Below, piece by piece: positions 63,601 through 64,000 of a stretch of DNA of 64,000 nt. This DNA is from Haliotis asinina (lineage: Eukaryota > Mollusca > Gastropoda > Lepetellida > Haliotidae), in contig NC_090280.1 of NCBI RefSeq assembly GCF_037392515.1, positions 22,139,118-22,203,117 on the forward strand, written 5' to 3'. Within the stretch, counting starts at the first letter, position 1. Each line of letters starts with the position of its first letter. A program made the position numbers and the translations under genes. The notes under the pieces are model-generated. The model did not search any database. It was not told where the DNA came from and worked only from the letters and a program-made list of their open reading frames with translations.

Positions 63601-64000
63601 TTGGACTAATGTGATCATTTGAATATGTTTGATTTTGTTATGACCATACTTCATAATAACTGTCACTCCTGCACAGTCAATATGCTTTACCGGTCACTGT
63701 GGTAGATTTGTAATATTGGCAGTAAATCAGCAAACTCTGGTCAGAGAACTATGACTGTGTTGTGTTTCATGTTAACAGAGTGCGACAAGTACGGCACAAC
63801 CTTCAGTCTGCTGTCCTATGAGTACTGCAGCAAAGGCTTCAACGATGAGACATACCACAATCGAGACTTCAGGAGATGCAGTAAGAAGTGCGGGCAAATC
63901 AGAAGCTTCACCTGTCGCTCGTTTGAGCTATGGAGTGGTGCATGCTTCCTATCAAGGGACACAAGACTCGCCGTTCCTGATGAAGACTGGAAGCCTTATA
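54360..64000 (+). CDS. Secreted PAN-EB-PAN modular protein, paralog 2 (9 exons seen, 3' end outside window)
   Basis: Exons 54360-54675, 57679-57816, 58222-58359, 58784-58921, 59346-59483, 59908-60045, 60470-60607, 62183-62320 and 63779 onward, all phase 1, join without a stop to about 501 residues before the window ends. Signal peptide from MQPTMLCSC, apple/PAN-like domain (CIVECSQSKGCFTLEY), seven EB/EGF-like modules with six Cys each, then a PAN-like domain (CRSFELWSGACFLS). Paralog 1 (minus strand, 28158-33871) has the same ends but only three EB modules. The five middle EB exons are near-identical copies of one exon amplified with its intron. Predicted extracellular; ligand unknown. ATG 54360 chosen by signal peptide and by match with paralog 1. 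Confidence 0.82.
54676..55059. other. Intron 1 of paralog 2, first part
   Basis: No feature recognised before the repeat at 55060. Confidence 0.35.
55060..55327 (+). mobile_element. Repeat family B in intron 1 of paralog 2
   Basis: acctgtgaaggtacagggtaga...cataagaggcgaggggtgg...gctgagtgcggcgtaaaactaaactcactcg. Confidence 0.85.
55574..55802 (-). mobile_element. Repeat family B in intron 1 of paralog 2
   Basis: gcattcagcagtatttcacctatatggcgg, gataatcgag-type block, gtcagcgagcctgaac, aaagcatgggttgctgaa. Confidence 0.78.
56100..56375 (+). repeat. Dispersed repeat family F, copy 5
   Basis: gaagtactaccatgaagtatc, gcttgtaagaggggaacattg, gacgcttagccaatcag; in intron 1 of paralog 2. Confidence 0.6.
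56394..57060 (+). pseudogene. Tc1-like transposase relic
   Basis: ARKKPLLT start, GPSIMVCGTIS (for SIMVWG), ISQQDNARTHTA (second D kept), then after a frame change SPDLSPTEHIWDKL (E kept) and AHGGQAQY at the end. The first D region is lost. In intron 1 of paralog 2. Confidence 0.78.
57061..57678. other. Rest of intron 1 of paralog 2
   Basis: Nothing recognised. Confidence 0.35.
57679..57816 (+). CDS. PAN-EB paralog 2, EB exon 1
   Basis: Acceptor attttcag, donor AAAG|gttagt. DPRGQHHGETCSCHVDC type, equivalent to 32922-32785. Confidence 0.85.
58222..58359 (+). CDS. PAN-EB paralog 2, EB exon 2 (array unit 1)
   Basis: Acceptor catctctag (differs from later units' cctcag), donor AAAG|gtaaga. 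DPKRLHLGETCSTDAEC type. Its upstream intron is the most diverged of the array. Confidence 0.85.
58784..58921 (+). CDS. PAN-EB paralog 2, EB exon 3 (array unit 2)
   Basis: Exactly 562 bp after unit 1. Two private changes: LDETC for LGETC and SLKLGD for SLKHGD. Confidence 0.85.
59346..59483 (+). CDS. PAN-EB paralog 2, EB exon 4 (array unit 3)
   Basis: 562 bp after unit 2; protein identical to units 4 and 5. Confidence 0.85.
59908..60045 (+). CDS. PAN-EB paralog 2, EB exon 5 (array unit 4)
   Basis: 562 bp after unit 3; shares a silent acg-to-aca change (gacacaacatg) with unit 5. Confidence 0.85.
60470..60607 (+). CDS. PAN-EB paralog 2, EB exon 6 (array unit 5)
   Basis: 562 bp after unit 4. 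The repeat homology stops about 100 bp after this exon. Confidence 0.85.
60705..61811. other. Intron of paralog 2, nothing recognised
   Basis: No repeat or exon named. Confidence 0.35.
61820..61907. repeat. Long hairpin-forming inverted repeat
   Basis: gaatctcaccc...gatatcaaatatatcaacac faces gtgttgatataattgatatc...gagggtgagattc with a 3-base centre (tcg) near 61863 and a few mismatches. Confidence 0.8.
61908..62182. other. Intron of paralog 2
   Basis: Contains short self-similar 'gcgatatc' motifs (62070-62120); nothing else. Confidence 0.35.
62183..62320 (+). CDS. PAN-EB paralog 2, EB exon 7
   Basis: Acceptor cttattcag, donor G|gttgga. DPKGQHYGDECTRTSDC type, equivalent to 30467-30330. 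Confidence 0.84.
62321..63177. other. Intron of paralog 2, nothing recognised
   Basis: No repeat or exon named. Confidence 0.35.
63178..63327 (+). mobile_element. SINE family A
   Basis: gggcggtgggatagactagtgg (A-box region), ggttcgattccccacat (B box), tatttctggtgtcacacctt, gaagcggcgtaacacc. Confidence 0.85.
63358..63510 (+). mobile_element. SINE family A, second copy in direct orientation
   Basis: gcgagatagtccagtggtta, ggttcgaatctctacaagggt, tgtgaagcccatatcttgtg, aggcggcgtaaaacttaaat. Confidence 0.85.
63779..64000 (+). CDS. PAN-EB paralog 2, PAN-like exon, cut by window end
   Basis: Acceptor gttaacag. ECDKYGTTFSLLSYEYCSK...CRSFELWSGACFLS...VPDEDWKPY; no stop before 64000. Confidence 0.83.

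Overview
This is eukaryotic DNA from an invertebrate, most likely a gastropod mollusc and probably an abalone (Haliotis). Every host gene is split by GT-AG introns. Short interspersed repeats recur about every 2-3 kb, with the tail 'gcggcgtaaaactaaactcactc' type that I associate with Haliotis. DNA transposons, LINE relics and a DIRS element fill introns and intergenic space. The species call is inference; the gene structures are read directly.

Region 1 (about 1-16.6 kb, + strand) is the 3' end of POLE, the catalytic subunit of DNA polymerase epsilon. Seven exons encode the last 255 residues, including both C-terminal cysteine motifs. Its introns hold a dead Tc1 element (605-2083), a 68-bp tandem repeat that copies an exon's splice donor (2826-3170), and a well-preserved 6.29-kb DIRS retrotransposon (4303-10588). 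The DIRS has gag-like, RT/RNase H and tyrosine recombinase frames, 176-bp inverted terminal repeats and the diagnostic internal complementary region. It sits inside a SINE copy.

Region 2 (about 16.6-28 kb) is SINE-rich spacer followed by a complete four-exon gene for a secreted FAD-linked oxidase of the berberine-bridge-enzyme type (21507-26876, 542 residues). Its introns contain LINE and SINE debris.

Region 3 (28.1-33.9 kb, - strand) and region 5 (54.3-64.0 kb, + strand) are two head-to-head paralogous genes for a secreted modular protein: signal peptide, apple/PAN-like domain, a string of six-cysteine EB/EGF-like modules, then a PAN-like domain. Every EB module is one 138-nt phase 1-1 exon. 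The minus-strand gene has three EB exons. The plus-strand gene has seven, because one exon plus its intron was tandemly amplified as a 562-bp unit. The plus-strand gene runs off the window. This pair, and the exon array, is the most interesting biology here.

Region 4 (33.9-54.3 kb), between the two divergent paralogs, is a repeat graveyard. It holds a 1,282-bp mariner with one apparent frameshift nested in LINE tails, a minus-strand LINE whose coding sequence gave rise to a 34-bp satellite, a plus-strand LINE, an inverted-repeat element with a tRNA-like core, a foldback repeat family, a 247-bp direct duplication, a long tRNA-derived SINE and Tc1 relics. No convincing host gene was found there.

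Exon borders come from GT/AG sites, reading phase and remembered family resemblance, not from transcripts. Repeat borders are by eye and good to about 10-20 bp unless stated. Strand for SINEs is given with the shared '...aaactaaactcactc' tail as the 3' end.
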